Source of the DNA: Globodera rostochiensis
Taxonomy: Eukaryota > Nematoda > Chromadorea > Rhabditida > Heteroderidae
DNA length: 64,000 nucleotides
Assembly: GCA_018350325.1 (NCBI GenBank)
Contig: JAEVLN010000021.1
Coordinates: 310,001 to 374,000 of the forward strand
Direction of reading: 5' to 3'
Notes under the pieces: model-generated
What the model saw: the letters and a program-made list of their open reading frames with translations, nothing else
The model's database searches: none
What the model was told of the DNA's origin: nothing
Shown here: positions 1 through 10,912 of the stretch, one piece after another
Position numbering within the stretch: position 1 is the stretch's first letter
Layout: each line of letters opens with the position of its first letter
Program-made: the position numbers and the translations under genes

Positions 1-242
1 TGGTTGGCTTGTAAAAAATTATAATTTGACTATGAAACGTAATGTTTAATATTAGATGCTAATCAACTCTAATTTAACCACATAAAAGTATTTAAATTAT
101 TTTGAAGTAAAAAAATATAAAATAAAAATAACAAAAGCAAAGTTGTATTTTGAAAGAAATAGTTAGATTTAATTATACGCCACACATTGATAAATTGATA
201 CAAAAATTCAAAAATTTTAAGTAATAAAAATTTATAATTAAG
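1..242. other. AT-rich non-coding start of window
   Basis: Low-complexity A/T sequence. An open stretch on the minus strand over 69-251 is built from Phe/Leu/Asn/Tyr codons, as expected by chance at this composition. No gene is supported. Confidence 0.6.
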
Positions 243-312
243 TACTATCATGTGTCTGATGAGTCATGGAATCTATGGTGGTATTTTTGGTTACGAGGAC
301 AACAGGCTTTAA
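243..312 (+). pseudogene. caspase-like exon fragment around the catalytic-His motif
   Basis: After a TTAAG acceptor-like site the + strand reads MCLMSHGIYGGIFGYED and then meets TAA at 310-312. In caspases (peptidase C14) the catalytic His lies in a stretch of the form C-x-L-x-S-H-G-x2-G-x-I-x-G-x-D, which this matches well over about 16 residues. No QACRG active-site exon, p10 subunit or clean GT donor is visible before the stop, so this could be a relic, an exon with an unrecognised donor, or chance. A second frame over the same bases is also open. The family resemblance is my inference from a short motif. Confidence 0.3.
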
Positions 313-2822
313 TCGCCCGGCTCAACGCAAATGCCTAATTTTTTATTTACGTCGCCTACCTAAATTAATTTTGTACAAAAGCTGCAGATTTTAATATTAA
401 CATATTTTACAAACATTAAAAATGTAGATGTTTTTGTTGAACATTAATAATCCTCCAACAAAAAAATCTATTTAATGTTCGTACTGATGAATCTATGATG
501 AATCCAAACGATCTTGCTGACACTCGTATTTATAATTAATTAAATTAATATTTATAACTTTTTAAGCATCTACACGTACCAACTTTTGCAAAATAATGTT
601 AAATTATTTCATTATTTATTTTTAATTGCATTTGTTTTTCCATTGATGAACAAATAAGTCATATTTAATTTTTACTAAAAATCTTTCACTATTAATTTTG
701 ATTTTAACTGTTGAATTTGAGTAAAATGCACACAATAGCCAATTTGTAAAGATTTTTATCAAACTCACAAAAGACTCTCATTTTATAATTTTTAAATGCG
801 CTTTAACTCTTGTAGCTTTTTTAATTGTGATTGTGTTAAATTATACATCATTTTGTCCTACAAATTACAATTATAAATATGGCGACAAGGTTTGTTTTTT
901 ATTTTTATAACAAATTAGATTTAAAATAGTTAATATTTTAACATGTAAAAAATCAGTTTATTTACTTTTGTTTTTATAATAATTTACGCTATGATTTTTT
1001 GCCATTAAGTCTTTCAGGCTCATTGCATTTTTATACCTTGAGCAGTAGTTAATTATGGGTGGCATTTCTGCTATAATCGCCAGGCTCTTGAATTTTCGTC
1101 AGTGTTGATTCCGCCGCGGTCAGAATTGGCCTTGCGTCAAAAACTTAATATTTGATACTTTTATTTATTTATTTTTTATATTTTTGTTAATCTTGATGCT
1201 CGTAAACGCTAAATCGATCATTAATATTTATAAATAATAAAAAATTAATTTATAAATCATGTTTTCACATTTCTTTGTTTGTTATAATTTACGAGAATAT
1301 TTAAGGATTACAAATATACTTATAATTAAGAAATAATTTTTTATTTTAAGCGTTATTGCATTTCCTGCAACGATTGTTATTTTGAAATAATTTGTCAATT
1401 TTTTGGCGCTTGCTCAATTTTTGTTTGTTAATTATTTTCAATGTTTTAAATTACTTCTATTTTATTTTTGAACTTACATAGAATAATCACTTAACTGAAT
1501 TTTTTTTTAAATTTTGTTCTGATGAACACAGCCTAAGATTCAAAAATTATAAATTAACATATTTAAATTTTGTAAAAATTTTCAATCTAATGTTGTTTTT
1601 GTTCATTATTTAATGTTTTTCCTCAATAACTTTTATTAAATAATTTCTTTTATTATAATTCTGCTATTGATACACTCAGCAGTTTATCTTGTTTTCTTAA
1701 CTTTAAAAACTTTATGTTGAGATTGCCCTAAAGAGAATTTTTGAATTAAATGTATGATTGTTTATTAAATCCAGATAAAAATATTTTAAATAAAAAACAA
1801 AGCGGAAAGCATTAAAATAAAAAATATCATTTTTTCAAGCATGGTTTTAAAGAAAAAAATTCTTGATAATATTTAAACACCCAATTAAAAAACTACAAAC
1901 CATACGGCTGCAAAAGCTCAATATAAAATCTCAATGAAAATATATATTTTAAAGTTAAGAGAATTCTGCACTATTCAATAAATGCGGCTCGCTCGGAAAA
2001 TGTTGTTTGAAAAAGGGAGAAAAGAAAAAAAAGACATCATTAATTTTTTTTATTTTATTGAATTTATATTATACATGACTTCAAGCAATTTTAAGGAAAT
2101 AAAGAAAAAACGATAAAAAATTATTTATTAAATAATTTTAATTATTAGAGATTTAAAAACTGACAAAATTTGAAATGCTTTTCTTGTTTTATTATTTTTT
2201 ATCACTGGTTTGTTACTAAACAAAATAATAGAGGGTGCATCTCAAAATATTTGATAAAGATTAAATATATTTTTTGTCTTTAATACTTTGAGGAGTTGTG
2301 ACAAATTTTAAATAAACATTTGTTATTACAAATATTTTTATGAATCTATTACTAAAAGGTTAAATTTTAATGTTTACAAGATTACCAGAAGGAAATCTTT
2401 TCACTCGAAACAGGACAAAACGACAATAAAATTTATTCAAAAAAACACAAAACTGGTCCAAACTCAGATTTATTTGATTTTTTTTTTATTATTTTTGAAA
2501 GTGAATAGGTATATCTTGTTATTGTTATTTTAGATTTGAATCATAATAAATGCAATTATATATTGATGAAACTTAATACATTTTGTTATGCTAAGAAAAG
2601 TATTTATTGGTGTATGTTTTGGCTAGAAGGAAACAGGTTCATATCTATCAGTTTGATGATACATAATTGTTGGTCCGTGTATCAATAAATATGTATTTTA
2701 TGAAAAATTAAATTAGATAATTATTTATTTAATTTTGAATTTTTCTTTTTCTTTTTATTTTTATTTTATATTTATGATTTTGCAAAGCCGGTTCAAAAAC
2801 AAACATACGATAATTACTTAAA
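313..2822. other. AT-rich stretch with two small GC islands
   Basis: Mostly A/T runs. Two islands stand out. At 445-540 a + frame is open for about 32 codons and contains SMMNPNDLADTR. At 1,018-1,135, just after a good TTTCAG acceptor (ends 1,017), overlapping frames are open, one containing HFCYNRQALEF. Neither can be assigned to a family. Confidence 0.4.
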
Positions 2823-2912
2823 ATGGCAAGCAAAACCGAAAAAATTACTAAAAATAAATGGCGCACGATCGCATCACGCGTGCCGAAGCGTCATGCTGTG
2901 CTGACAACATAA
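2823..2912 (+). CDS. candidate 29-codon ORF or first exon, basic peptide
   Basis: ATG with an A-rich upstream context opens a frame starting MASKTEKITKNKWRTIASRV, ending at TAA 2,910-2,912. The second half (2,860-2,905) is much more GC-rich than its surroundings, like the other presumed exons here. A second ATG in another frame at about 2,859 reads MAHDRITRAEASCC towards a GTAAAA donor-like site. Either may be the true first exon. Function unknown. Confidence 0.3.
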   Translation: MASKTEKITKNKWRTIASRVPKRHAVLTT

Positions 2913-3360
2913 AATTTGGTAAAATAAAAAAATAAAAATCGAATATATAAAATAAAATGTAGATTATAAAGAATTCTTTGACTGGTATATGTAATTAAGA
3001 TTCCAAATCAAATTATTTTACTTTAATGTGAACTTAATATATTACTATATTTGCGTGTAGCAGTATTTCAGACTGTACAATATTTTTAATAACGCCTAAG
3101 CGGTCAATTAAATGAAATGCAATCAATTCAAAAAATGATTAAAAACAAATAACCAATAATGAAATTATGTTATTAATACCAATACAAAACAATCAAACTA
3201 AAGCAATGAAAAAGGTAAGGTGCGAATTGTTAAATGATGTTGATAAAAACTAGACGCCTGCGGGGGGCTAAAGCCATGGGGGATAAAATTGATATTGAAG
3301 GTGGGATATATATTGAACTGTTCCTAGGGCTTTTATTTTTTTAATTTAATTTTATTAATT
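2913..3360. other. non-coding flank of the minisatellite
   Basis: AT-rich, with a short G-run island at about 3,255-3,305. No frame of interest. Confidence 0.5.
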
Positions 3361-3369
3361 TTGAGACCA

Positions 3370-3862
3370 CTCCTGGGCCGGCAAGCCCTCTATGGGGTCG
3401 GGCAAGCCTTTTCAGAGGTCGGGCAAGCCGTCTTCGGGGGCGGGCAAGCCCTATTCGGGTGCGGGCAAGCCCTATTCGTGTGCGGGCAAGCCCTATTCGG
3501 GTGCGGGCAAGCCCTATTCGGGTGCGGGCATGCCCTATTCGGGTGCGGGCAAGCCCTATTCGGGTGCGGGCAAGCCCTATTCGGGTGCGGGCAAGCCCTA
3601 TTCGGGTGCGGGCAAGCCCTATTCGGGTGCGGGCAAGCCCTATTCGGGTGCGGGCAAGCCCTATTCGGGTGCGGGCAAGCCCTATTCGGGTGCGGGCAAG
3701 CCCTATTCGGGTGCGGGCAAGCCCTATTCGGGTGCGGGCAAGCCCTATTCGGGTGCGGGCAAGCCCTATTCGGGGGCGGGCAAGCCCTATTCGGGGGCGG
3801 GCAAGCCCTATTCGGGGGCGGGCAAGCCCTATTCGGGGGCGGGCAAGCCCTTTCAACGTTTT
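3370..3862. repeat. 21-bp GC-rich minisatellite, about 23 copies
   Basis: The unit is GGGCAAGCCCTATTCGGGTGC with little variation in the middle; end copies diverge (CTCTATGGGGTC, TTTTCAGAGGTC, TCTTCGGGGGCG) and the last four carry GGGGGC in place of GGGTGC. Each unit contains GGGCAAGCCC, a 4-bp stem with a 2-nt loop, and pairs of G-triplets. The period is a multiple of three and the unit has no stop in several frames, so open frames of 150-225 codons appear on both strands (GAGKPYS, GQALFGC and SPIRVRA on +, GLARTRI on -). I read them as by-products of the repeat. The array is sharply GC-rich against AT-rich flanks. Confidence 0.95.
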
Positions 3863-4652
3863 CAAGTTTTGTATATATAATTTTTTATTCAATTATTTTA
3901 GATTTCTCTCCCCTTAAAATTTCCCCAACACAAATGTTCTATGGGGTGCAAAATACAAAATTAAACGCTTTCTCTCTCGTTACGCTCGTATCTCTACCAC
4001 TCTCTCACTTTTCCACACTATTTCCTCTTAAAAATTGATCATACCGTAACTTGATCAATATTGTTCAGAACTTAACAAACTTTTTTTTGTTTGGCTCGGC
4101 TTTTTAAGCTGAATTTAATTATATATAATTTATTTTAGTAAATTCAAAATAATAAAATTTAAATAAACTTCGATTTTTGTTTGAATAGTGCGACATAAGT
4201 TACATGCTGCCACTATATTGAATTAAAATTCTTTTAGATGTTGTCAAGACAATCACTTTTATAATTGGTTGTAAATAGGGATGTTCGTTCTATATGAAGA
4301 TCCAGGCCCAAATGTTAACCATTGAATTTTTTCTTTTTTGAAAATTTATCAAATTATAATGATTATCACATGGTGATATGATACAATTTAATATTTAAAT
4401 GAAATCAATATTAAATCATCAAAATTCCATCACGTCGAATTATTCTTTATATCAAGAGACTTGTGCAAGAGAATAGAATGGTCATAGTTTTAATATTAAA
4501 AAAGTAGATTTTTAACAAACATTATTTTGCTGCTACAAAATTTTATTATTACTTGGGTATTTAATGTTTTAAAATTTTTATGCTTTGGTTAATTGTCGCT
4601 TGAAAAAATTTAAATGACGGCTTAGTTGAAAAAAATCAAGAAATTGCCACTA
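3863..4652. other. pyrimidine-rich patch then AT-rich DNA
   Basis: 3,905-4,030 is a CTCTC-rich patch on the + strand, resembling the one inside the transposon at about 15,130-15,210. The rest is AT-rich with no supported gene. At about 4,280 a 14-codon frame (MFVLYEDPGPNVNH) is seen but has no further support. Confidence 0.4.
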
Positions 4653-4802
4653 TCAGTCACATTGCAACTCAGTTTTTTTACTATTAAAGGCAAAACTAGC
4701 CGAAATTATGGCCGGGAAAGCAGGCAGACCTTGTTTTGTTGGTTTTATGTTGGCCACAGTTTTGACCTGAAAGACGCCAGGCCGATCGCCAAAAGGAACA
4801 AT
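4653..4802 (-). CDS. candidate terminal exon, unknown protein
   Basis: A GC-richer island is open on the minus strand from just after a TAA to TGA at 4,653-4,655, reading IVPFGDRPGVFQVKTVANIK and onward through PTKQGLPAFPAIISASFAF. An internal GTCTTTCAG inside the frame could be the real acceptor. The + strand of the same island is also open (about 60 codons containing LFCWFYVGHSFDL), so strand is uncertain. I favour minus because of the stop placement and composition. Confidence 0.3.
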   Translation of the reverse strand: MVPFGDRPGVFQVKTVANIKPTKQGLPAFPAIISASFAFNSKKTELQCD

Positions 4803-4809
4803 TTAAACT

Positions 4810-6152
4810 GACTTCTTATTTAAAATATGTGTTTTAAGATAAAAAATTGTCATTTAAATGCAATTATTAAGAGAAAAAAGGTATAGTAATAAACTAAATA
4901 AATGCGAAAGGTCTGCGACAATTTTTAAAAAAAAATTGAAAATTTATATTTTACAGTAAAATACAAAAAAATTAATCTTTAAAATTAGCAAAAATTATTG
5001 ATAAAATAAAACATTTATAAATTTAAACAATGAATAAATAAAAGTACAATAAACAGTTTTACATTTGTTTCTTAAGGATACCAGATTTTAAAAATTGCAA
5101 AAATTAAAATTCAAAAGTAAAGCAATAATAACTTTTTGGCGCGGGTATGTAAGAGTTCGACTTGGGGTCGAAATGGGTTGTCAAAATTAGAAAAATTTTT
5201 TTTTTTTGCGCCAAGTTCCATGGTGAAAATTTTTTGGTTGCTCTTTGGGCTGAATTTGTGGTAGGGCATGCGCCAACGTGTGGGCTTCAAAATTGAAAAA
5301 TGTTGAAAGGGCGTGCCCGGCCCCGAAAAGGCTAAAATTCTAAAGGATAATTATTATCAGTCTTCAACCGGACCGCGGACGTCCATCACAAGTGAATGTA
5401 ATGTAATCAAAAAGCATAAATTTTAAATTAAATTTTAAATTTTCTTTCGCATTTGCGAGATAATATAATATTAATTAAAAATACACCATCTTTACATGCC
5501 ACGCAAATATAAGTATTATCGACAATTAGTCCGGGACGAGTGATGGTTCATATTAACTCAATTAAATTTTTTTCAAATATAAATTAGTTAATAATTGCAA
5601 ATGCTTATCGTACAACTAAATAGACAATCAAAGAAAATAAATAAAATACAAATAAAATCACTAATTTAGATTTCTCGACCTTTTTAAAATGTTATGCTAT
5701 ACAAAATATGTTTAATTGCAAACTGATTGTAACACTAAGAGATATCGTCTAAAAGATAGACCTTAAGGAATCCTATTAAAAAAATAAGCGACAATGTAAA
5801 GAAGTACTTTATAATTCTTATAATTTATGACTAATATGTATTTTTTACATTATTTAGGAAATCAAACACTAATAAATGTGATTAGTAATTATAATGTTTA
5901 TTTATTTTAAGGTTTTTATAAAACTAACAAAATTTTGTAAATAAAAAATAATTGGGTACTATACGGTTGAGAACAAACAAATATCAGGCAAATCATCTAT
6001 TTGAATCAAAAATGGTTGATGTCAGTAAGGAACTTAGAAGATAATTTCCGCACATAGAATAACGAAAAAAAAGTTGAGGAGAATTTAAAATTAAAAAATT
6101 ACGTTTGCAAGAAACAAATGTATTCGCGGCCAAATAATATTTAAGAATGTAG
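4810..6152. other. AT-rich with a GC patch at 5,140-5,400
   Basis: 5,140-5,345 is a G/T-rich patch with stretches such as AGGGCATGCGCCAACG and GGGCGTGCCCGGCCCCG. On the minus strand a frame is open from an ATTTTAG site and includes SILKPTRWRMPYHKFSP. It could be an old repeat copy or an exon. 5,357-5,400 is another short island. The remainder is AT-rich. Confidence 0.3.
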
Positions 6153-6240
6153 CAAGCGACTGTAGGGAAAATTCCCGACGTCGGAGAAAGAATTCAGCGG
6201 GCAGGACGTCTGCCTCGGACATACACACAAATGATACTTT
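6153..6240 (+). CDS. candidate exon, strand uncertain
   Basis: A GC island follows a TGTAG acceptor-like site. The + frame reads ATVGKIPDVGERIQRAGRLP. On the minus strand an ATG-started frame MSEADVLPAEFFLRRREFSL covers the same bases. Both look protein-like and I cannot choose between them. No family recognised. Confidence 0.28.
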
Positions 6241-7552
6241 TTGTTTTAGTGTTGTCGCATTTAAATTTCTTTATTTATTTAATTAAAGTTATCAAAAAAC
6301 AAATATAAAATATTAAATTATGAGACAAAGTACATAAAAGCCATAACAAATTCACTGATGTAGCAAAACTAAATTAAATAATTAAATCAAAGTTAATTAA
6401 ATCACTAATTTATTATATTTTCTCAGCGAGAACCAGGAGGATAATTTATTAATTATGCTATTTTAATAGCTTGTTTTATTAAAATTCAGATGGATCATTT
6501 TTGGGAACGAAATCTACAGACGTGACGATGAACATAAATATTAAAAATTAGAATATTGATTTTATTAAAATTTACTTATAACAATAAATAATTTATAGTT
6601 CTTAATAATTGTGCTCGGTGTTACTATGCAGAAACAAAAAAGAAAGAAAGCGACGAAAACATTTGGCACCTTTAAAATTGATGATTTGAAAAGTACAAAT
6701 AAAAATTATTTATAATTTTAAAAATGATAAATTTTTGACATTCTTCATCTCAAAATTGTTATAGGCTAACGTTTTCTTTATACATTTTTATCTTTTTAAA
6801 CAAATAAAATAAATGTATCAAAAAGGGCGCGAAAGTTTAGGTTAATATCTTATTTATTTATCTAAATGGCAGAAAATACAATATTCGGCTTCCTATGAGA
6901 GTAATAGATTTAGTAACATATGAAATGGAAGAATTACCCTCCATTATTATTAATTTGTAAATGCGAATTAAAAGTACTACATTTTTGTAAAAGAAACAAT
7001 TATCAAACGTTTAAATATACGCAATTTCAGTTCAAATGATACCATTTATTTTTTAACAATTTGCATTAAAATTTTAATTGAATACAAATTGAACTAACAT
7101 AATATATACCTATTAATAATTCTCAAATAAACCCAATTGTTTTGTCGTCTGACATAGCGCCCAATTTAGAAAGGAATGAACCCAGAATCGAGAACAAAAT
7201 GTTTAACAAATAAAACAATGATTTTGAATTAATTGATTTGCATTTAATCAAGAAATCTCAAAGGTATAAAATTATAATTTAAAAGACTTTATTATTAAAA
7301 TTTCTTATTGCAAGGAATACTCGAATAATGTTATTTAAATAACAACAAAATAAAAATAAAATTTTGAAAAAAATCAAACGTAAAATGTAAATTTAAAATG
7401 AAAAACTCAATTTATTTTAAAATATAAAACCAAAATGAAACTAAAATTAATCATACGACAAGTTTAACATGGGTGGTCGACGCAAATATTAATTCAAATA
7501 ATAATTTTTGAAAAAGAAATTGCAAACCCAATTTAAAAAACAACTGGAAAAG
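6241..7552. other. AT-rich non-coding DNA
   Basis: Long A/T runs. A short possible exon follows AAATTCAG at about 6,489 (WIIFGNEIYRRDDEHKY then stop, + strand). Nothing else is supported. Confidence 0.5.
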
Positions 7553-7629
7553 ACCACACTAGTCAATGGCGCTATGATACCATAAACTGGAGTTGCACGA
7601 CATTATCAAAGCTCCCCATCGAGATTTAA
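7553..7629 (+). CDS. candidate terminal exon, + strand
   Basis: After GGAAAAG the + strand reads HTSQWRYDTINWSCTTLSKL and stops at TAA 7,627-7,629. Trp/Tyr/Cys content is unlike random AT-rich translation. The complement contains MGSFDNVVQLQFM followed by a GTATCA donor-like site, an alternative first exon on the other strand. A further small island lies at 7,735-7,793 (VWELWTLSEGTSF). Confidence 0.3.
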
Positions 7630-7960
7630 TTTATAATAAAAATTAAAGCAGTTTATGAAGTAATTTTAAACGGATTTTTATAATAAAGTAAAATAAACGC
7701 GTAGAATAAACGGTTAATTTGTTACTTCAAATACACTCCGTCTGGGAGTTATGGACCTTAAGCGAAGGCACTTCTTTTAAGGAGAAGTTAAGTTTTTTTT
7801 TGTTTTAATTACAGTCCGTTTTACAACGGAAATATATTATTTAAAGAAATTTTGAACATATGAACAACAATAATTTTTTTAATTACTAATCAGACATGTA
7901 AAAAAATATTGAATTGCAAAATCATAAATCTGAAAACAAAATTAACAAACTAATTGATGT

Positions 7961-8120
7961 CTAGCTTTCATCATTAACCGTCACGCGCGTCACAATCGTA
8001 GCCACGGCAGAAGACTTGGGGCACACCAGCTTGCGGCCGAGCGGAATCCAAACCGTAAAACAATTCGAGACAAATTTCAGCCCTCGGTTGGGAAATTCAT
8101 AAGCAATTGGCGCAAATAAC
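7961..8120 (-). CDS. candidate terminal exon, about 52 codons
   Basis: On the minus strand AATTTTAG is followed by a frame reading LFAPIAYEFPNRGLKFVSNC and continuing through WIPLGRKLVCPKSSAVATIV to TAG at 7,961-7,963. The exon is about half GC in AT-rich flanks, and acceptor, frame and stop agree. Upstream exons of the same gene would lie at higher coordinates; the island at 8,390-8,513 is on the same strand and is a candidate neighbour. Family not recognised. Confidence 0.45.
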
Positions 8121-8389
8121 CTAAAATTTGAATTAAAACCTTAAAAATTAACCTATTAATTGAATGCACCAAAATTAAAACTATACCAAAAAATTCGTTT
8201 ATATTTTTATCAACTTAATAAATATCTGCTACGTTATATGTTCAATCTTTTTTGTAGTGAAATCAGTGAAATTCAGTAAAAATTACAATTATGCAAAGAT
8301 AATAAAAAATTATTTATTATTAAGAATGCAAGCTACTGTAAAATCTTATTTTCGTGTTTTTAATTATTTTGTTCTCTTTATATTTAATC

Positions 8390-8513
8390 AAATTCTTTAA
8401 ATAACGCTCGCTGATGCGCAGGAGGCGCTGCAAAGCTCTATTGTTCTCGAAGAGAACATCCAGTGCGAGTCCAACTGCCTTCATTATCCTTTTTACGGAT
8501 CTGATCGACAGTC
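8390..8513 (-). CDS. candidate exon next to the long hairpin
   Basis: Following ACAGCAG, the minus strand reads GLSIRSVKRIMKAVGLALDV then LFENNRALQRLLRISERYLK, a helical, basic-hydrophobic pattern. The frame remains open into more AT-rich sequence to a stop at 8,320, with no obvious donor. The exon abuts the left end of the inverted repeat at 8,524, and the open frame crosses that boundary, so its 5' end may have been altered by the rearrangement. No family assignment. Confidence 0.4.
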
Positions 8514-8523
8514 CTGCTGTTGA

Positions 8524-9585
8524 TTGATTTGATGTTTTATTCAGCGTGCATCTGATTGTAGACATGTATAACCGCATGCCGGATCAGCAGAGTATCGCTA
8601 TGCATGGTAAAATGCGGCGTATTGGTGCAAAGATTTATAAATGCATTTTCCGAAATAATTTTAGTATCTCCACGATTATCACGACTAACGAATTGATTAA
8701 TACCTTCTTTATTTACCCTATTAACTTATTTAACTTTATGAAGGGAAATTTAATTTTGAAAAGAGAGCTAACTAAACAGTTTGCTTTGCAAAATAAGGAT
8801 TACCAAGTATGCAAAAAAGCGTATAATATTTTCAAACCTAAAATTTTATAATTTATAAATTTAGCTTTTAACAATATTAATCGGAACAATGTAAGACATC
8901 TTACTTACACTATTTATTATAAATATGGTTAACCAATGATTCGAACAAATAACACGGGTTTCATGTTTTTGTAAAAATGAAATTGCAAAAATATATACTA
9001 TTTTTGAAACATTTAAATATATAACATACGAAAGGCTTTGAATTTCTTTGAGAAAAACTATAATATATATTTCCATGTATTGACTCTTTCGTATGTTATA
9101 TATTTAAATGTTTCAAAAATAGTATATATTTTTGCAATTTCATTTTTACAATTAAACATGAAACCCGTGTTATTTGTTCGAATCATTGGTTAACCATATT
9201 TATAATAAATAGTGTAAGTAAGATGTCTTACATTGTTCCGATTAATATTGTTAAAAGCTAAAAAATTTTAGGTTTGAAAATATTATACGCTTTTTTGCAT
9301 ACTTGGTAATCCTTATTTTGCAAAGCAAACTGTTTAGTTAGCTCTCTTTTCAAAATTAAATTTCCCTTCATAAAGTTAATTAAGTTAATAGGGTAAATAA
9401 AGAAGGTATTAATCAATTCGTTAGTCGTGATAATCGTGGAGATACTAAAATTATTTCGGAAAATGCATTTATAAATCTTTGCACCAATACGCCGCATTTT
9501 ACCATGCATAGCGATACTCTGCTGATCCGGCATGCGGTTATACATGTCTACAATCAGATGCACGCTGAATAAAACATCAAATCAA
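8524..9585. repeat. 1-kb near-perfect inverted repeat (hairpin)
   Basis: Left arm 8,524-9,034, loop 9,035-9,085 (51 bp), right arm 9,086-9,585. The arms match almost base for base; the differences I see are a 12-bp extra AT block in the left arm near 8,850, a 2-bp change near 8,965 / 9,151 and a few substitutions. Both arms contain the same 101-codon open frame (start MHLIVDMYNRMPDQQSIAMH; 8,546-8,851 + and 9,258-9,563 -), differing at two residues. The outer 100 bp of each arm is GC-richer. No flanking target-site duplication is visible, so this may be a tail-to-tail duplication rather than a foldback element. Confidence 0.92.
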
Positions 9586-9797
9586 CTATCCCCGGAATAG
9601 TTAGTTTAATATAATTTTATAAATTTAAAAATACTTTTTCAATTGATAATAAAGATTGCTGCTCATTGTTCATTAGTTTAAAAATAAACTAATCCGTTGT
9701 TTTTATTAAACTAAATTATTAATTACCCATTCTTTATAAATTCTCAAAATAATTATAAAATTATAAAATTTTAATGTTTCATCAACAAATAATTCAG
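9586..9797. other. AT-rich spacer
   Basis: Starts with the palindromic CTATCCCCGGAATAG just outside the hairpin, then AT-rich sequence. No gene. Confidence 0.5.
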
Positions 9798-9915
9798 CAT
9801 TTCGGCTTACCCACCCCCAAATTCCAAACTAAAGGAAACCCCTTCCCTCACCCGCCCCCGGCGATGGACCGTTGAAATCTTCATTCGGAACTTGTTACGC
9901 GATTTTAATTATTAA
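9798..9915 (+). CDS. candidate proline-rich terminal exon, strand uncertain
   Basis: After AATTCAG the + strand reads ISAYPPPNSKLKETPSLTRP and then RRWTVEIFIRNLLRDFNY before TAA at 9,913-9,915. The opposite strand offers MKISTVHRRGRVREGVSFSL ending at a good GTAAGC donor, equally plausible as a first exon. No family recognised. Confidence 0.35.
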
Positions 9916-10777
9916 TATAAATTTAATCAATATTTAATTTTTTAAATTTGTTTTTGTGAGCAATAACTTTTATCCCGTTGATCTTTTAGTAAATTAAATG
10001 GGTCACCCATTTGGAAATTATTATAACATTGTTAAAAATTCCAAATTAAACCCGGTATAAATGAGGTAATCAAACACTATTCACGGCTCATCTATAAATC
10101 AAAATGTAGAATGCAAAAGAAAATTATAATATAATATTACCAAGCCATCTAACACTACACACCATCATCACACATGCCCACCGAAGATTTAGTTATTAAA
10201 TATTAATAATCGGTTAACTGTTATTTTTAGAAGTTATGCTAGGTATATTAAATCTATTTATATTAATCCATTAAATTAAATAAAATTAAATAGTGTGTAT
10301 TTTCAATTGGTTGTATCATTATTCATATTAAATTGCAATAAAATATGGCGTTGCTAAAAATTAAAATAATTAAAATGCAAAAACAAAGTTCAAGAGTTGC
10401 CTCCATAGTTTTCCACCGGAGGAGTCAAATGTCTTGCCTATGTATGATTACATGATTACATCTGGGCGCTTCGGCAATAGTTATGATTGAGTTGAGTTGG
10501 TGCATACCATAAAGTTAAAGATTTATGCTTATTTTATTAAGTCCTTTGACTAGTCATTTTTTGTTTTAAGTTATATGTAATTATTATTTAAAAATGCTTA
10601 TATCGTAAATGTCAATATTTATACATTAAATTAGGTTTGGTGTTTGTATCACTTTTTAATAGAATTTTTATAAGCCTTCGTCCATTTCAGCTATAATATT
10701 GCATTGCTTTTGTTAAAAATCGCCAAGTCAGCCAGTTTTAACGTCAAACTACTTTATTTGTTTGATTCCATCACAAC
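9916..10777. other. AT-rich non-coding DNA
   Basis: One weak GC island at about 10,395-10,510 without a convincing frame. The rest is AT-rich. Confidence 0.5.
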
Positions 10778-10912
10778 ATGCCAGCATGGCGTAACTGGTT
10801 ACTGTCTCCTTTTGGTGGCCAACAACGGTCAGGTTCATTGCCCTTGCAAGTACATATTCTGAACACCCAGTTTTTTGGCAAATCATTGGTAGGGCTTATG
10901 GTAAAAGTATAA
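10778..10912 (+). CDS. candidate 44-codon ORF or first exon
   Basis: ATG in the context ATCACAACATG opens MPAWRNWLLSPFGGQQRSGS and runs to TAA at 10,910-10,912. A GTACAT at 10,850 after SLPLQ could be a donor, making this a first exon. The GC content of the first 80 bp is well above the flanks. No signal peptide or domain recognised. Confidence 0.35.
   Translation: MPAWRNWLLSPFGGQQRSGSLPLQVHILNTQFFGKSLVGLMVKV

Noticed and set aside
3341..4038. Five open frames of 150-225 codons over the 21-bp minisatellite
   Set aside because: The repeat period is a multiple of three and has no stops, so frames are open on both strands by construction. No splice sites or conserved start support any of them.
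8546..9563. Twin 101-codon proteins in the hairpin arms
   Set aside because: The two frames are mirror copies of one sequence; most of the frame is A/T-rich and lacks domain features, so I do not call a gene.
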